Shown: positions 12,361-24,200 of the stretch, in pieces
Layout of the letters: each line of letters begins with the position of its first letter
How positions within the stretch are numbered: position 1 is the first letter of the stretch
Origin: Pardosa pseudoannulata
Taxonomy: Eukaryota > Arthropoda > Arachnida > Araneae > Lycosidae
Assembly (NCBI GenBank): GCA_032207245.1
Contig: CM063502.1
Location: 109,757,691 to 109,821,690 of the forward strand
Length of the DNA: 64,000 bases
Direction: 5' to 3'
Program-made: the position numbers and the translations under genes
The notes under the pieces: model-generated
Databases searched by the model: none
What the model saw: only the letters and a program-made list of their open reading frames with translations
What the model was told of the DNA's origin: nothing

Positions 12361-12478
12361 TCATACCCATTATATATATATATATATACACCAGGTACAG
12401 CAGAATAACAGTTGTTTGCGAAAGGATGAGAACAACTGTTATTCTGTTGTACCTGGTGTATATATATAATGGGTATGA
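12361..12478. repeat. Near-perfect palindrome, possible TA-inserted MITE
   Basis: The sequence from 12361 (TCATACCCATTATATATATA) is mirrored to 12478. The core 12389-12458 has arms CACCAGGTACAGCAGAATAA and its complement (one mismatch) around a short loop near 12418-12431. The core is flanked by TA on both sides, as in a small Tc1/mariner MITE. However, the flanks outside the TA also mirror each other, which suits a fold-back replication event better. Confidence 0.8.
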
Positions 12479-12539
12479 AAGTGGGTTTAAAAAATATGTA
12501 GATAGAAATAAAAAGATATGTCTTTGAAATAAACTTTAA

Positions 12540-13455
12540 CTCTCCGAGTGGAACACATCGAGGAAAAAAAAGTCTCCAAAAAATACGCTACAGGTTTACT
12601 GTGTCAGTGGCCAAAGCGTTCTATGATTTTTCCTTCACCTTTTGTCGACTAGAATGGAATACGGGAAACCCACCCCCGTTATTGTCCCTTTATTTCTGGT
12701 TACATATATAAATAGATATTATAGATTGTTAATTTTAATACATAATGAGCTCGATAAGTCTCGAAGATCATCAAATAAGAAATAATGGATTCTAAAAGTA
12801 CAAATAAAAATATTGTTTGAGAGACTTATTTATATTTTTTTACGAAAGTCATCCAAGATATTTAAGTGGTGGAATTAGAGATACATCTGTTACCGGAAAC
12901 GAAATACTTCGAAATAGAGATTTACAAAGCCATGAGAAGCTATCTTTGTGCCTCAGGGGGTAGGGGTTCAACCCTCAATAAATGTCAGTCAAAGAGGGGT
13001 ACAGTTCCTAAATAATCAACCTGATCCTCCTACCGAAAAACTCCATGGGGAAAGCACTGGCAGAAATGTACATTATATCCATTTTTGGAGCGTTTTTGGA
13101 GGTCGAAAATTGTACGTTTTGAAGACATCATCGGTTTGGCGGAATTGTACGGGTGAACCGCTTAGAGGGTTAAAACACATTATGGCATCGAAGGAGCTCA
13201 GGGACCAGGGAGCGTTGGTTCCAATTTTTAAGGTTTTGGCATTAAGGCTGCTACTCAGGGGGACTAAACGATCGGAATAGTCGATTTTTTTTTTACTGTC
13301 TACGCCATTATAACGAAAATCCCCTTCAAAGTAGCAAAAGCTCCCATCTTCGACATAACCCAATGTGCAGAAATGCAATTTTAGTGACGTCATTAGATAA
13401 TCTAGTGGGGTAGATGATCGCGCGAGTAGCAGTCTACATCATTTGACAGGGTTAA
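12540..13455. other. GC-richer block of unknown nature
   Basis: This block is visibly richer in G and C than its surroundings, mainly 12940-13450. It holds two overlapping open frames: 110 codons on plus (12948-13280) and 106 codons on minus (13073-13393). The minus frame reads like a folded-protein composition (SSFDAIMCFNPLSGSPVQF) but I do not recognise it. TTAA occurs at 12536-12539 and 13452-13455, but the sequences inside are not convincing inverted ends. It could be an old exon, a retrotransposon fragment or an unclassified repeat. Confidence 0.4.
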
Positions 13456-15335
13456 ATTGTTGGATTATAATCTAACTGTAAATGATTTATGCTAAACATT
13501 ATCTCATGGTATTAAACAACTTATGGTACTGAAATGTAACTTGATTTATAAATCGCATTTTATTCTTTTTCATTCAAAATGATAACGGTTTTTAAAATTT
13601 TGAGTGAATCTATAAATTTTAAAAATAATCTATGAGTAATCTTATTAAACCAATGCTTAATTTAGAAAACAGAAAGTATTTTCATAATATAAACAGTAAT
13701 TTCATTTATTTTTAAAAATTACTTAATTTATGTATCTTGAATATTGGGAGAGTTTGGTTGCCAGAGAAGCAATTTTCTATTTTGATAATGCTGGTCATAA
13801 TATATATCATTATATATTATCGGGCAAATACAATAGATAATTATTATATTTAAATGAAATAGAAGGCGATATTCAGGTTAGAAATTTTTACTGAAAAAAC
13901 ACGGGCAAAATGTAGCTATTTATTTCCTTCCATGAGGAGAGACCAGAAATAAATCCTTTTGCCAGCATGCTGAAAAATAACCATAGTTTAAACCATCAAT
14001 GGATTGTTTTGGCTTCTTGAGGCGCTATGATAATTATTTTTCTTAACTTGCATTCAGACTTGTATCTAGACTTGTATTTACCTCTTACAGTCTGTTCAAT
14101 AAAATTAGTCGCTTAAAATATCTCTTTCTTTCGTTATATAGTTAACATTCAATGTTCGTTCCTTAAGCAATATAAATGATACTTCAATAACTCCTGTTTT
14201 ATTATCCCATCACACCCTAAGAATTAAGGACTTTCTTTCATAAGTAATCCTTTACTGAAAATTTTTTCAGGAATTTCAAGCTCTTACACAAACTTTATTT
14301 TTAATCTTCACAAGAAACGCCTGAGGACATTACTAAGAATTTAACCTTTAATTCTTCCGTTCACACGTGGACAACAATAAAGCTAAAAAGACATGTTGCA
14401 TTTACGAGCAGGTGTGGGAGTTGGTTTCGCCCCGGATTTTACCTTTAAACCCTTCCATGACTAACATTTCACGGAAGTCAAAGCCGAACTTGGCTCCATA
14501 TTTCACAGCTCTTTCATGAAACAGACGGACTTTTAGTGTTGTAAAGTCTGCAGGGGGGCTTTGAATTCATAAAATATCTGAGCTTTAATTTCCCCGATCC
14601 TGTTCTTGTCCCGAGGGAAAGCCATAAAAGAGTTACAAACTTTTTATTTTGCTGTAAAGAAATGGAACGAAACACTTGTACAGCTTGATCTCTTTTATTC
14701 CTCTGTAGCAAGCGGACATTTTACGACCTCTGACGGTTTAACAGTATAAATTAGACATGATAGCAAGAAACTTTAAAATCCTTACGTAATTAATATGCAA
14801 TAGGATGCGGCGTGGTCACGCTTTGCTGTAAATTAATAGAAATTATTGTAATTAAAGGCTCGGGTCAAATCATTTTTTCGACATGCATATCAAGCAAATC
14901 TATTTTTTTTTTCTACTAATATTTGCTTGCCGTTAACATTCAGCAAACAATATATCATTCGTTGCTGGCATACTAAGCATATTAAACTGGTATTTTTTAA
15001 TTGTACTAACCACTTTGCAAGAAGATATTTTAATAACACGTGTTAAAAACACGAGTTTTAAATTACTCCTGTTATCAAACATTTGAAATGAATTAAAAAT
15101 ATTTGTCAATTTTGGCAACCATTATAATGTTAGATATTTTCTTAACTTATTCAGTAAATTCTAATGAGAAATAAATTTGTTATATTTACTTGAACTGTAA
15201 TGTTAGTGAAATTTAGTACGCTATTACTTATAATACATAATTAATGAGAGAGTATTTAAACAATTTATACTGTTACTGAATGAAAACTATTTTTTATGAC
15301 AAATATTGCACTGACTCAGTTGAATTTCTTCACAA
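13456..15335. other. AT-rich DNA with one moderately GC-rich segment
   Basis: No gene recognised. The interval 14400-14720 is less AT-rich than its flanks and has an open minus-strand frame of 65 codons (14514-14711) with no family resemblance. The rest is low-complexity AT DNA. Confidence 0.5.
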
Positions 15336-15390
15336 GTTTGTTTTTATCACTAGTTATATTACTGAATATAACTGGTGATAAAAACAAAAC
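15336..15390. repeat. Inverted repeat, arms about 25 bp
   Basis: Left arm 15336-15360 and right arm 15365-15390 pair with one mismatch and one extra base around the 4-nt loop ACTG. The very short loop suggests a fold-back copy of one arm rather than two independent insertions. Confidence 0.85.
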
Positions 15391-16312
15391 TAATTATATT
15401 TCTGAATAAAATACTTAGAAATTGTTTTAGTATAATAAATAGGAAATATTTATTTACATCAAAACGTAAAAAATGAAAATAATTCTTCTTTAAGTTTTTT
15501 TAAGGAGTTATATGCATAAGGACAATTTGCATGTAATGCTTATAATATAACCATCAGGCCCAATATTACTTAAATTACACTTCATCTGTAGTTCACTTAA
15601 GAAGACATATTATTTCATATTAAAGACTCTTCGTGATAATAAGGTGTTTTTAATTCACAATAAAATTAAAAACTCAGTTCTGTTTATAGTAATTTTAAGA
15701 CCTATTTTACTCTTAATAAGAGCCTAACTTTATACAAAAATTGTTTATATCATTAATTAAAAGCTATAGTAGCTTCTAATAAAGGAATGAAATACAAAAC
15801 CTGTTAACGTTTTTAAATTTTACGCAATACTCTACCAATTGTGGTTTTCATGTCATTCAACGGTAAGCTTTTCCTTGGTGATATCATTCAAGCCCCAATT
15901 TAGCGCCATCCCGAACCCAGTTATAACGCCATATATCTGTGTTAACAAATCTTTCATACAGAGTTTAAAATGTTATAAATCCGTTAAAGTGGAAACTCGT
16001 TATAACGTCAAACAATGTTGCCCAATCAGAAATAACAAAAGTGAAGATTTCTCATTTTTCTGTTTTCTCTCCTACGAATCTTTATCACCTCAATAGCGTA
16101 TACTATTTTGTTTGTTATGAATTTAATAGTGATCAAAGATGTGTCAAAGAAATGCTCCTGATAGGCATTTTGGGGTTCAAGATTTAGCGATCTACTAATC
16201 AGTGCTATTGACAAGAAATGCGTCTTTCAATTAAAGATTAACGTCTTACTAGAAATTATATATATATAAATTTATTAGAAGTTTCAATAGTTAGTAATCA
16301 AAGGAATGAAAC

Positions 16313-16488
16313 CAAACGATGTGCAAATGGTAGGGCACGATCTTCGGTACAAGAATTTCTAGGTTCGAATCCCGTTACTGGCATGGATGTTTCTTAATCG
16401 TTCGTAATCGGCTTTAAGCAGTAGGTCTCGGTCTCATTAGCCCTTGTGTAGCAAAACAGTAGACCGTATTGCTCCAAATTAAACCAAA
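16313..16488 (+). mobile_element. tRNA-derived SINE (family 1)
   Basis: Contains a tRNA-like head with the B-box GGTTCGAATCCC, then the conserved body (ATCGGCTTTAAGCAGTAGG, GGTCTCATTAGCCC) and tail (AGACCGTATTGCTCCAAA). It is flanked by an imperfect 11-bp duplication (AAGGAATGAAA on the left, AAGGAATAAAA on the right), at the unit boundary of the host tandem repeat. Pol III boxes are degraded in the A-box region. Confidence 0.85.
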
Positions 16489-16921
16489 TCAAGGAATAAA
16501 ATACAAATACGGTTTACGTTCTTAAGTTTTACATAATAACTCATTATATTTCTCAGTCAAAAGCTGCAAATGTGAATTTTTTTTCCTCCTACAGTGTCTT
16601 TCTTTCTCCTGTTCTTCGAATCAATTATGTCTCAATACCGAATACTATTTTTTGTGTTATACTTTTAGGGATCAAAGATGTGTGAAAAAAATGCACTTAA
16701 AAGCCATTTTGAGTTTTAAGATTTAGAGATCTGCTAATTAATGCCATCTGAAAGAAATGTGATTTTAAATTACAGATTGACGTCTAGAAATTATATATAG
16801 ATTGATCAGAAGCTACAATAGCTTTTAATGTAAAGAAGGAAATACAAAAACGGTTTACGTTCGTAAGTAATACACTACAAATCATGATTTTCAAGTTGCC
16901 CAACAGCAGGTCTGTCCTTAA

Positions 16922-17450
16922 CACCTTCCGGTAAAATGACGAGTCTAGCTCGTCATTGGTTTTTCCTTCCATACAGCACATTGACGAGCTACACTCGTCA
17001 TGCGACTAAAGTTACTGATAAATATGATAATTAATTCAGTTTAAAATTTCTAGTGTTCTGAATTTAGCAACACTTTTGTTACTTGTGGAAATCCCAGGTC
17101 ACTATTACATATTGTTTATTTAAAGTTTCTTGGTACAAGTCACTGCCAAATTGATGAGTCAGAATAAAAAAAACCTACTAAGAAATGCCGTGTGTGTTAC
17201 AAGAATCAAATTAGAAGTGAGACTCCCTGGAGATGTAAAAAATTCAGAATTCCTTTGCACTTTGTTTTGAAAAGTACCACTAGCTTGAAGACTATTATCT
17301 TAATTTTACCATTTCTGATATTTAACACTATGTAAAAAGTGGATTTTAATTAAGAATATGTAAGAATTGTAAAATAAAACAAGTTTTTAAATAAAAAATA
17401 AATGGTTACTTCACACACAATTTTTCATTATTAAATCATACCGGAAGGGG
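16922..17450 (+). mobile_element. piggyBac-like element, 529 bp, internally deleted
   Basis: Flanked by TTAA at 16918-16921 and 17451-17454, the piggyBac target site. Inverted ends are CACCTTCCGGTA (first base pair altered) and TACCGGAAGGGG. Just inside the left end are palindromes, ATGACGAGTCTAGCTCGTCAT and GACGAGCTACACTCGTC. It is the same family as 38631-39161, which lies in the opposite orientation. It keeps only a decayed C-terminal piece of transposase. Confidence 0.88.
17154..17275 (+). pseudogene. piggyBac transposase C-terminal fragment, frameshifted
   Basis: Homologous to the open minus-strand fragment at 38747-38953. After MSQNK one A is missing from an A-run, so the frame carrying the CRVCYKN motif is shifted relative to the start, and the second Cys pair is lost. 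This is a dead relic of the Cys-rich zinc-binding tail found at the end of piggyBac transposases. Confidence 0.65.
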
Positions 17451-17895
17451 TTAATATACTACATTCAATACCCGATTTAGTGACACCCCGATATACCATC
17501 AATCCCGTTGTAGCACTCTATATCTGTGTAAACAAATCTTTCATATAAAACTTACAATGTTATAAATCTGTTAAAGTGCAAATTCGTTATATCAGCAATG
17601 CTTCTTCAAAAGAATTCAAAAGCAGCAAATTTGAAATTTTTTTCTCTTATTACGGCTTTCTCTTCTCTCTCCTCCATTTCTTTTCATCTGAATAGCCTTT
17701 ACTATTTTGTGTATTTTGCCTTTAATAGAGTTCAAAGGTGTGTGTCAAAGAAATGTTCCAGAATCGCATTTTGGAATCCAAAGTTGAGCGACTTTTAACC
17801 AAGGTCGGGGCTAGAAAATGTGCAGAGCACGCATACACACAGGCGGGCAAATATATCCGGGGGTTGATGCGATAGATAACATTATAATATGCTAT

Positions 17896-18126
17896 TTCTT
17901 ATTTAAAAATTTTCAGAAATACAACTGAAAAAATCCAAATATATTTTGTAATCTCTGCCTTTTTGTTTTGGGAATAACTATTGTCAGAAACCTGTGTTAG
18001 GTTTATGGATAAATTTTTAGGTATTCCGTTATTATAAAAGAGTTTGAATTGCAATGAATCATTTTAAAAGGACTTCTTATTTAAAAATTTTCAGAAATAC
18101 AACTGAAAAAATCCAAATATATTTGT
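17896..18126. repeat. 52-bp direct repeat, two copies 177 bp apart
   Basis: TTCTTATTTAAAAATTTTCA and the following sequence through CCAAATATATTT occur at about 17896-17947 and again at about 18074-18125, essentially identical. Recent local duplication within the unknown insertion. Confidence 0.85.
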
Positions 18127-18339
18127 ATTAAGAGTTAAAATATGAGTTATAATGTATAATTTTGTTATCAAACGGTACTGTCTTTCTTTTTATATAGTAT
18201 TATTACGAACCGAAGAGAAAATACTGAAAAGTTTAGAATTATCGGATATTATAAATTAACCAATAAATAAGAAAGAAAAAGAATGCAATTTATGCGTGCA
18301 TTTAGTCACTTTTTATTTGATAAATTGATATAAATAAAT

Positions 18340-18745
18340 GAATGCTTTTTTATGCTTTTGTCCCTTGTCAGTTATATGAAGCAACTGTATGACATAATTG
18401 TATGCTTTATGCATTGGAATAAGTTATGAACCTACTAAGAACCCGTATTAGTAGGGGGAGGCCAAATATTGATATGAATGCCTTTTTATGCTTTTGTCCC
18501 TTGTCAGTTATATGGAGCAACTGTATGACATAATTGTATGTTTATGCATTGGAATAAGTTATGAACCTACTAAGAACTCGTATTAGTAGGGGGAGGCCAA
18601 ATATTGATATGAATGCTTTTTTATGCTTTTGTCCCTTGTCAGTTATATGAAGCAACTGTATGACATAATTGTATGCTTTATGCATTGGAATAAGTTATGA
18701 ACCTACTAAGAACCCGTATTAGTAGGGGGAGGCCAAATATTGGTA
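18340..18745. repeat. Three tandem 136-bp repeats
   Basis: Units start at 18340, 18476 and 18611 (GAATGCTTTTTTATGC; the second has GCC). Units 1 and 3 appear identical over their length. Unit 2 differs at several sites: GGAGCAACTG for GAAGCAACTG, a shortened TGTATGTTTATGC, and AACTCG for AACCCG. Each ends in GTAGGGGGAGGCCAAATATTG. Confidence 0.95.
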
Positions 18746-19182
18746 AGGGGTGGCCAAATACTATCTTGCATGCTAGCGACTAATATCCCAGAACCAGTCC
18801 GGCTACTAACTAACAGTGTCTAAAAGAAATCTGTTTTTCAATGACATATTAACGTCTTACTAGAAATTATATTTAGAGCCATAATACAGATGGCAAAATG
18901 ATCTATAGAAAACATTCCTGCCAAATCTTTTCTTTGTAGGTCAGGTATAAATTTTTATGCTAACGCATGCATGTTAGAATACTAATTCCACTTGAGTCCG
19001 TTTCAAAAGTTCTCATTCGCTTCAACAGTTAATGCATGTTTCACTTCATTTATGCCACTGTATCTATCTAGTAAAACTGTAACTAGAGTGATTATTTTTA
19101 AGTTTTGTTTTGATTGAGAAGATTTCTTAATAAGAATTCAGTCGACTTATAGTATTCCCTCCTCATCCGAATATAGAAACAC

Positions 19183-19512
19183 AGAAGAATCATTTACAGA
19201 ATTCATTTTTGTAAATTATAAATAATTGTGTAAATAATTATTAAACAATAAGTAATTGTATTCTCTCAGTTTAGAATAAACAAAAAAGATAAGAAGTTTT
19301 TAATAAAAAATAAGCTACGAAGAATGTTAGACAAGATAACAATATATAGAAGAATCATTTACAGAATTCAGTTCTGTGAATTATAAATAATTGCGTCAAT
19401 AATTAATAAATTATAAGTAATTGTGATCTCTCAGTTTACATTGAACAAGGAGAATAATTTATTTTTAATAAAAAGAACTGCAAAAAATAGGACAATATAC
19501 TATCGAGAGACT
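19183..19512. repeat. Tandem duplication, two units of about 165 bp
   Basis: AGAAGAATCATTTACAGAAT begins units at 19183 and 19348. Both continue through AATTATAAATAATTG and TCTCTCAGTTTA. Divergence is moderate. Confidence 0.85.
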
Positions 19513-21117
19513 AATTAACAAGCAGAAAAAGTTTGGCAAAATCAATAAATAGTAAATTTTCCAAAATTTTACATTATATAATTTTTTTATATAATAATTA
19601 AAATAAAATGAAGTTATGTTAGAACTCTAGGCATATTTTAATACATTCATGTAAATGCAGAATTTTACACTATTTGCAGTCTAGAGAAGTGGGTACATTA
19701 TTTATTTCAATTCCATCAACAGGCAAATAATCAAAATTCATAATATTGCGAAAATCGTTATGGTGGCCAAATTAATATTAAAACGGATGTTGGCGATGTA
19801 ACTGCAACTAGTTTTTTTTTAAATAAAAATTCATTTAAAATTATTTCCTAACATTTTACAACAATTTACATATTATACTTCTTATAATTCTCAAAATCAG
19901 TGCGGAAGAGATACTTCTTACTTTGAATAATAAAAACTTAGTCTAATAGAAACATAACTCAAACATACTTGTCAACTACTTACAGTTTTTTACATCTCAG
20001 ATATATGAAAATTATTATTAAGAAATTTATTCCTATATCATAGAAATAAAGAAAACACACTGAATATATTTGAATTGTGTTCATCAAGTCATTGAACTTT
20101 AAGATAAAATTTTATTTGTGTAAACGAAGCCCATTTTATGAAATACTTTTACACATTTGTGGTGACTTTTTTATGGTGGTGTGTTTTTTCCTTATCGAAC
20201 TTATTTCGAAAATTGGATAATTGAAAATGTTCCTAAGCTTTAAAAGAAACTCCATTCAGGTTAATGGCGGAGAGAAAAAGGGCAGAGGTCAGCAGAGGGC
20301 GCTTAAGTCGAGGCCAGTAGCCGTTGCCAACGAAAAACATATAATTACGAATTGACGGACAACCACTGAAGTTGACAGTCACAGTTAGAAAGATTCTGTT
20401 CCAAATGAATTAATTGAGACAGTAATGCGTTTCAGTAATAACCGCTTTATTTGCGATTGTCTTGCGAACTAGTAAACTAACATTTTGAATTTTTCTTAAG
20501 ATAAAAGGAATGGGAAAATTCGACAAATTACCCCGCTAGCAAATGGATAAATTGTTACGTCTTAATATTTTTCAAGGAAGTTGAATTCCTGAGCTTGATT
20601 TTCCTATTCTGTTATTGTCTAGTTTAAGTGTCTCTCTCTATTTTTTCTTAGGTTAAAGGGAACTGGAACTGAATTCTGCTGCCATCTTTTTCAAACTTGT
20701 TCTAATTCTAGCAACAAAAAATAGAATTAAGCAACTTAAGCTCCGAGAATTTTTCTTTCTTTGACTTGTATTGTTATTTAGTTTTACCAATAACGTCTCC
20801 CCAACATTAGAATTAGTAAAATACTTCCTTCTCTAAGACAAAAAAAATCGAGTCTCTCCACATTTGTCTGAAATAATAATCGAAACAAATTATTTCCTTC
20901 AAATTGAAATTCTATTATATCTAATGGTTATGAATGTATATGTATCTATACATAATATCAATTGAACTGTGTATAACTGCAAAACAATAATATAAAATCT
21001 CAAGTATGTATTCAAATGCAAAATTATTTATATATGTGTATTATGTATGTACATTTGGATCTTGTTTTGAATTAAAGGTATTTATTTACAAAACATTATT
21101 ATTAGTATCTAAAAAGA
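19513..21117. other. AT-rich DNA, no gene seen
   Basis: No coding or mobile features recognised. A small GC-richer patch at 20265-20330 (GGCAGAGGTCAGCAGAGGGC) stands out but holds no frame of note. Confidence 0.5.
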
Positions 21118-21118
21118 C

Positions 21119-21192
21119 TCTCGCCTACATATATATGTATGTGTCTGTGTGAGGGAGTGTGTGTGTGTGTGTGTGTGTGTCTGTAGGCGAGA
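21119..21192. repeat. TG/TA microsatellite inside a perfect 11-bp inverted repeat
   Basis: TCTCGCCTACA at 21119-21129 and TGTAGGCGAGA at 21182-21192 are exact complements. They enclose TATATATGTATGTGTCTGTG and a (GT)n run of about 28 bp at 21158-21180. Confidence 0.9.
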
Positions 21193-21197
21193 ACCTA

Positions 21198-21276
21198 TTC
21201 TTCCTCTCTCTCTCCCTCCCCCTTTCTGTTTCTTTCTCTTTCTGTTTCTCTTTCTCTCTATTTCTCTCTCTTTTTG
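21198..21276. repeat. Polypyrimidine (CT-rich) tract
   Basis: About 80 bases of nearly pure C and T on the plus strand, built of CTCTCT and TTTCTCTTTCTG motifs, directly after the TG microsatellite. Such tracts can form triplex DNA, but nothing here indicates a use. Confidence 0.85.
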
Positions 21277-24200
21277 TGTATATGTTTCACCTCAGAATCA
21301 ATGACAGACGTTGACGACATAATGCGGCGACGGTCATCCGAAGTAATGGCGGTTCTCTAAAACTCCCTGAGAAATGAAAATTTAATTAAATCAAAATTGT
21401 TTTGATGGTACTAGAAAAAGATGCAGTCAATTTTCATCATTATTTCAATTAAAAACCCAAAATTGTTATTCGACAACCGAATTTTACTAACCCATCATTT
21501 TATTCCCACATAAACTTACTGCTGCATGTTTCCATCCTGCCATAAAAGCTGCCAGCAACCTCGTAGAAACTCTACAACCCAGGATCGAATGAAAACACTT
21601 TGAGGTCTTTCTTCTTACTTGGCCCCCTTCCTATCCCATAAGAAATAGAAAGCACAAAAAATATATAAATTTTCTCGGTAAGTCCATGCCTCCTAACACC
21701 ACGTTGCCAACATAAAAGAAACTATGAAGAGAAATGCAGAATTGTATAACATTTATAACACGGAAAAAATCATACATGCAAAGGACTTTCAGTGTAAAAA
21801 AAAGGGATATATGACAAACGAACACCAAAACTATTGGATAATTATCTACCCTAAAGGCACAGATGGAACTTTGTAATGTTATAAAAAGCAGTATATTTTT
21901 GTTTATGTTGTATAATTGTCTAACAAAGTAAACTATCTTGTTTACAAATCTTTCAAAATAGCAGTTTGATAGAGCCCTTTATGTTTCCTTTTCGTCCAAG
22001 ATTCTTGATATGGAATTTTTTTAAAGGGCTTTTTCTGAGGCATTTCTATTTCTTCATACCTTTTTTCTCCATCAGCTTAGAGGGTGGGAACCTTACACTG
22101 AGATCTTGTAGCGTTGTTTGGACCCTCGTCTAAGAGTAAGAAAGAGTTTTAAAACTCCAACGACTTTTCAATTCCAGAGGGGATGTCAAGCGGGATTATT
22201 CTATTCGGAGAAAAGGCGTTTTATGATTTTCTTCATGTTAAGTTGGAAGCAGACAATTTACGAGCTGTATAACTCCAAAAATGATTATTTATTGTTAATA
22301 GTTGAGATACGTGACCTGCGGCCGTCTGGAGAAGATCACTTACTAAATTTAAAATAGGGGTTTAATCATAGACCTTATAAATCATAATTCCTTCTTCAAT
22401 ATTCTAAACATTTTGAAGGCCGTACGATTTTTTCTCCTACTAAATGAGAAATTAATGGTTATTGGAAAATATTTCCTCATTAATGTTGCTTACTAAACGT
22501 CTGCATACATCCATGCCGTCAGTAAGAATAGAACAAACAAGGTCTGGATCGAACTTCAATACCTTAGTTATTACAACATCATTCCGTCCTTCTATTAAAA
22601 GTTAATGCCCGAAATGAATTTTTATCCTTATTTTTGATGGAATTTTTCCAAAATTTAAAAGCTCATAAATGAAAAAGTATCATTTTATCTTAGCACTAGA
22701 TGTTCAATACACTACGGTTTTCCCTAGAAATCACCATCTTATCTTCAGATAATATCTAATCTCTAAGAATAAAAAAAATCCTCTAAGTGAATACGTTCCA
22801 AATGCTGCATTTTAATATGCCTGTCAATTTAGATTAGTCCCTGAATCGTGTATTTCTCTATTCAAAACCACTTTGCTTTTAATTTTACATCAGTTAGAAT
22901 TAAAGCTATAGTTCAAAAATGTAAATAGCTATAAATTAGATTCTACCGAATATTAAAACTGTATGGAATTAAAATAAACTGTAAACTGTCACAAGTAAAG
23001 AAACTATGTTATATTTACCAAATAAGAAAGCAACAGCAGTATGCAGAATTTTGAAATCGTCTCCAGAAACTGAAAAAAAAATCAACAAACAGAAATTTAA
23101 AACTAAGTGATTAGTTTTTAGAAAAATTTCTGAAGTATAATGGAATTATAATTCGGGACAATACTAATAATTAAATAAGCATGCAGACCACAGTCTTGCA
23201 TGTTGCTGTGTTTTTCAGGTAGTTAATGAGATTTTCAATGAGCAAGACGGAAAGCTTCACCAGGGTCTAACAGCTGACGTAAATCACTAAGTAGGGCATA
23301 CTCTAATAAATACTGTAAACATATCAAGATAATAATAAAAAAGTTTTAATCTAGAGCTAATGAAGCTTCCTTTTTTAATGAAAAGCTCTTAGTAAAGTAC
23401 CTACACTACATGACAAAATGAATACTAATGTTTTTTCAAACATGTACTGCGAATTTTTTGTAAAGAAATACTTTATCGAACTTCAAACGCTGCAAAGTGT
23501 TTAAGTTAAAATAAGATTTTAGAAGATTCTTGCAAGCGTCGAATGAGTTAATGTTGAAAAAGTTATAGAGTAAGGTGTAAAACTTTTTAAGTATCGCAAA
23601 GAGAACAGAAAGACACTTTTATCAACTTCAAAACCCCCCCCCCAAAAAAAAAAAATTTTACAAGTGTGTTAATAATTTACAAAAAAGTAAAAATTATAGG
23701 AAGAGAATAATGAATGTTTGATCTGAGTATTACGGGAATTTTAAGTTATTTTATAAATGAAATATAGAACTTTATGCAATAACAAAAAGCTTTTAACTCA
23801 AATTTCCCAAAACTATTTTATCAATAAAAGGTTCCAAGATTATCACATCTTTCATAATAACCAAAATAATTTTATGAAAATTGGACATATTTTAGATGAT
23901 ATTTCTAAATTGACTTAAAACTGTTGATGTATATTAAATAACTTTTTAATTGAAACTGCTTTAATAAAGAAAAGACTGAAGAATCTGGCAAAATGTCCAT
24001 ATTAGAACAAATAATAGTCTGTATTGCTACTTAAAACCCTTCTCTGCCAAAGCTTGTGGGGTGAATTGGTAACGGTCTTCAGTTTGAATCCTGTGAAATT
24101 TTAAATTATTTTAATTACCCCTGTTTTTCTGTTTATTCTGAAAGTTACTAGAATAGTCTTTACTTCACAGGAACGGTGTTCCAGAATATTCCACTACAAT

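Larger units (their letters stand above)
17793..18805. mobile_element. Unclassified insertion of about 1 kb in tandem unit III
   Basis: Comparison with unit I (GCGATCTACTAATCAGTGC) shows that unit III is interrupted after AGCGAC near 17793 and resumes at CTACTAACTAACAG near 18801. The inserted DNA begins with AACCAAGGTCGGGGC and ends with CCAGAACCAGTCCGG. It contains a 52-bp direct repeat (17896 and 18073) and the 136-bp triplet at 18340-18745. I see no clear inverted ends. The boundaries are accurate only to about 10 bp. Confidence 0.55.
15779..18870. repeat. Three-unit tandem duplication split by insertions
   Basis: Unit I (15779 to about 16312), unit II (16489-16829) and unit III (from 16830) share the boundary motif AAGGAATGAAATACAAAA. 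They also share inner blocks such as TATCTGTGTTAACAAATCTTTC, GTGTGTCAAAGAAATG and TTAACGTCTTACTAGAAATT. Unit II lacks an internal stretch of roughly 200 bp. A SINE sits between I and II. Unit III is split by a piggyBac-like element (16922-17450) and again by about 1 kb of unknown DNA (about 17793-18805), and resumes to about 18870. The order of events is duplication first, then insertions. No coding content. Confidence 0.85.

Noticed and set aside
12536..13455. A TTAA-flanked piggyBac-like element covering the GC-richer block
   Set aside because: TTAA occurs at both ends, but CTCTCCGAGTGG and the right-hand complement CCCTGTCAAATG match at only about five of twelve positions, which is not enough in AT-rich DNA where TTAA is common.
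24055..24105. A tRNA-like SINE head
   Set aside because: Only partial A-box and B-box resemblance, with no SINE body or tail attached.
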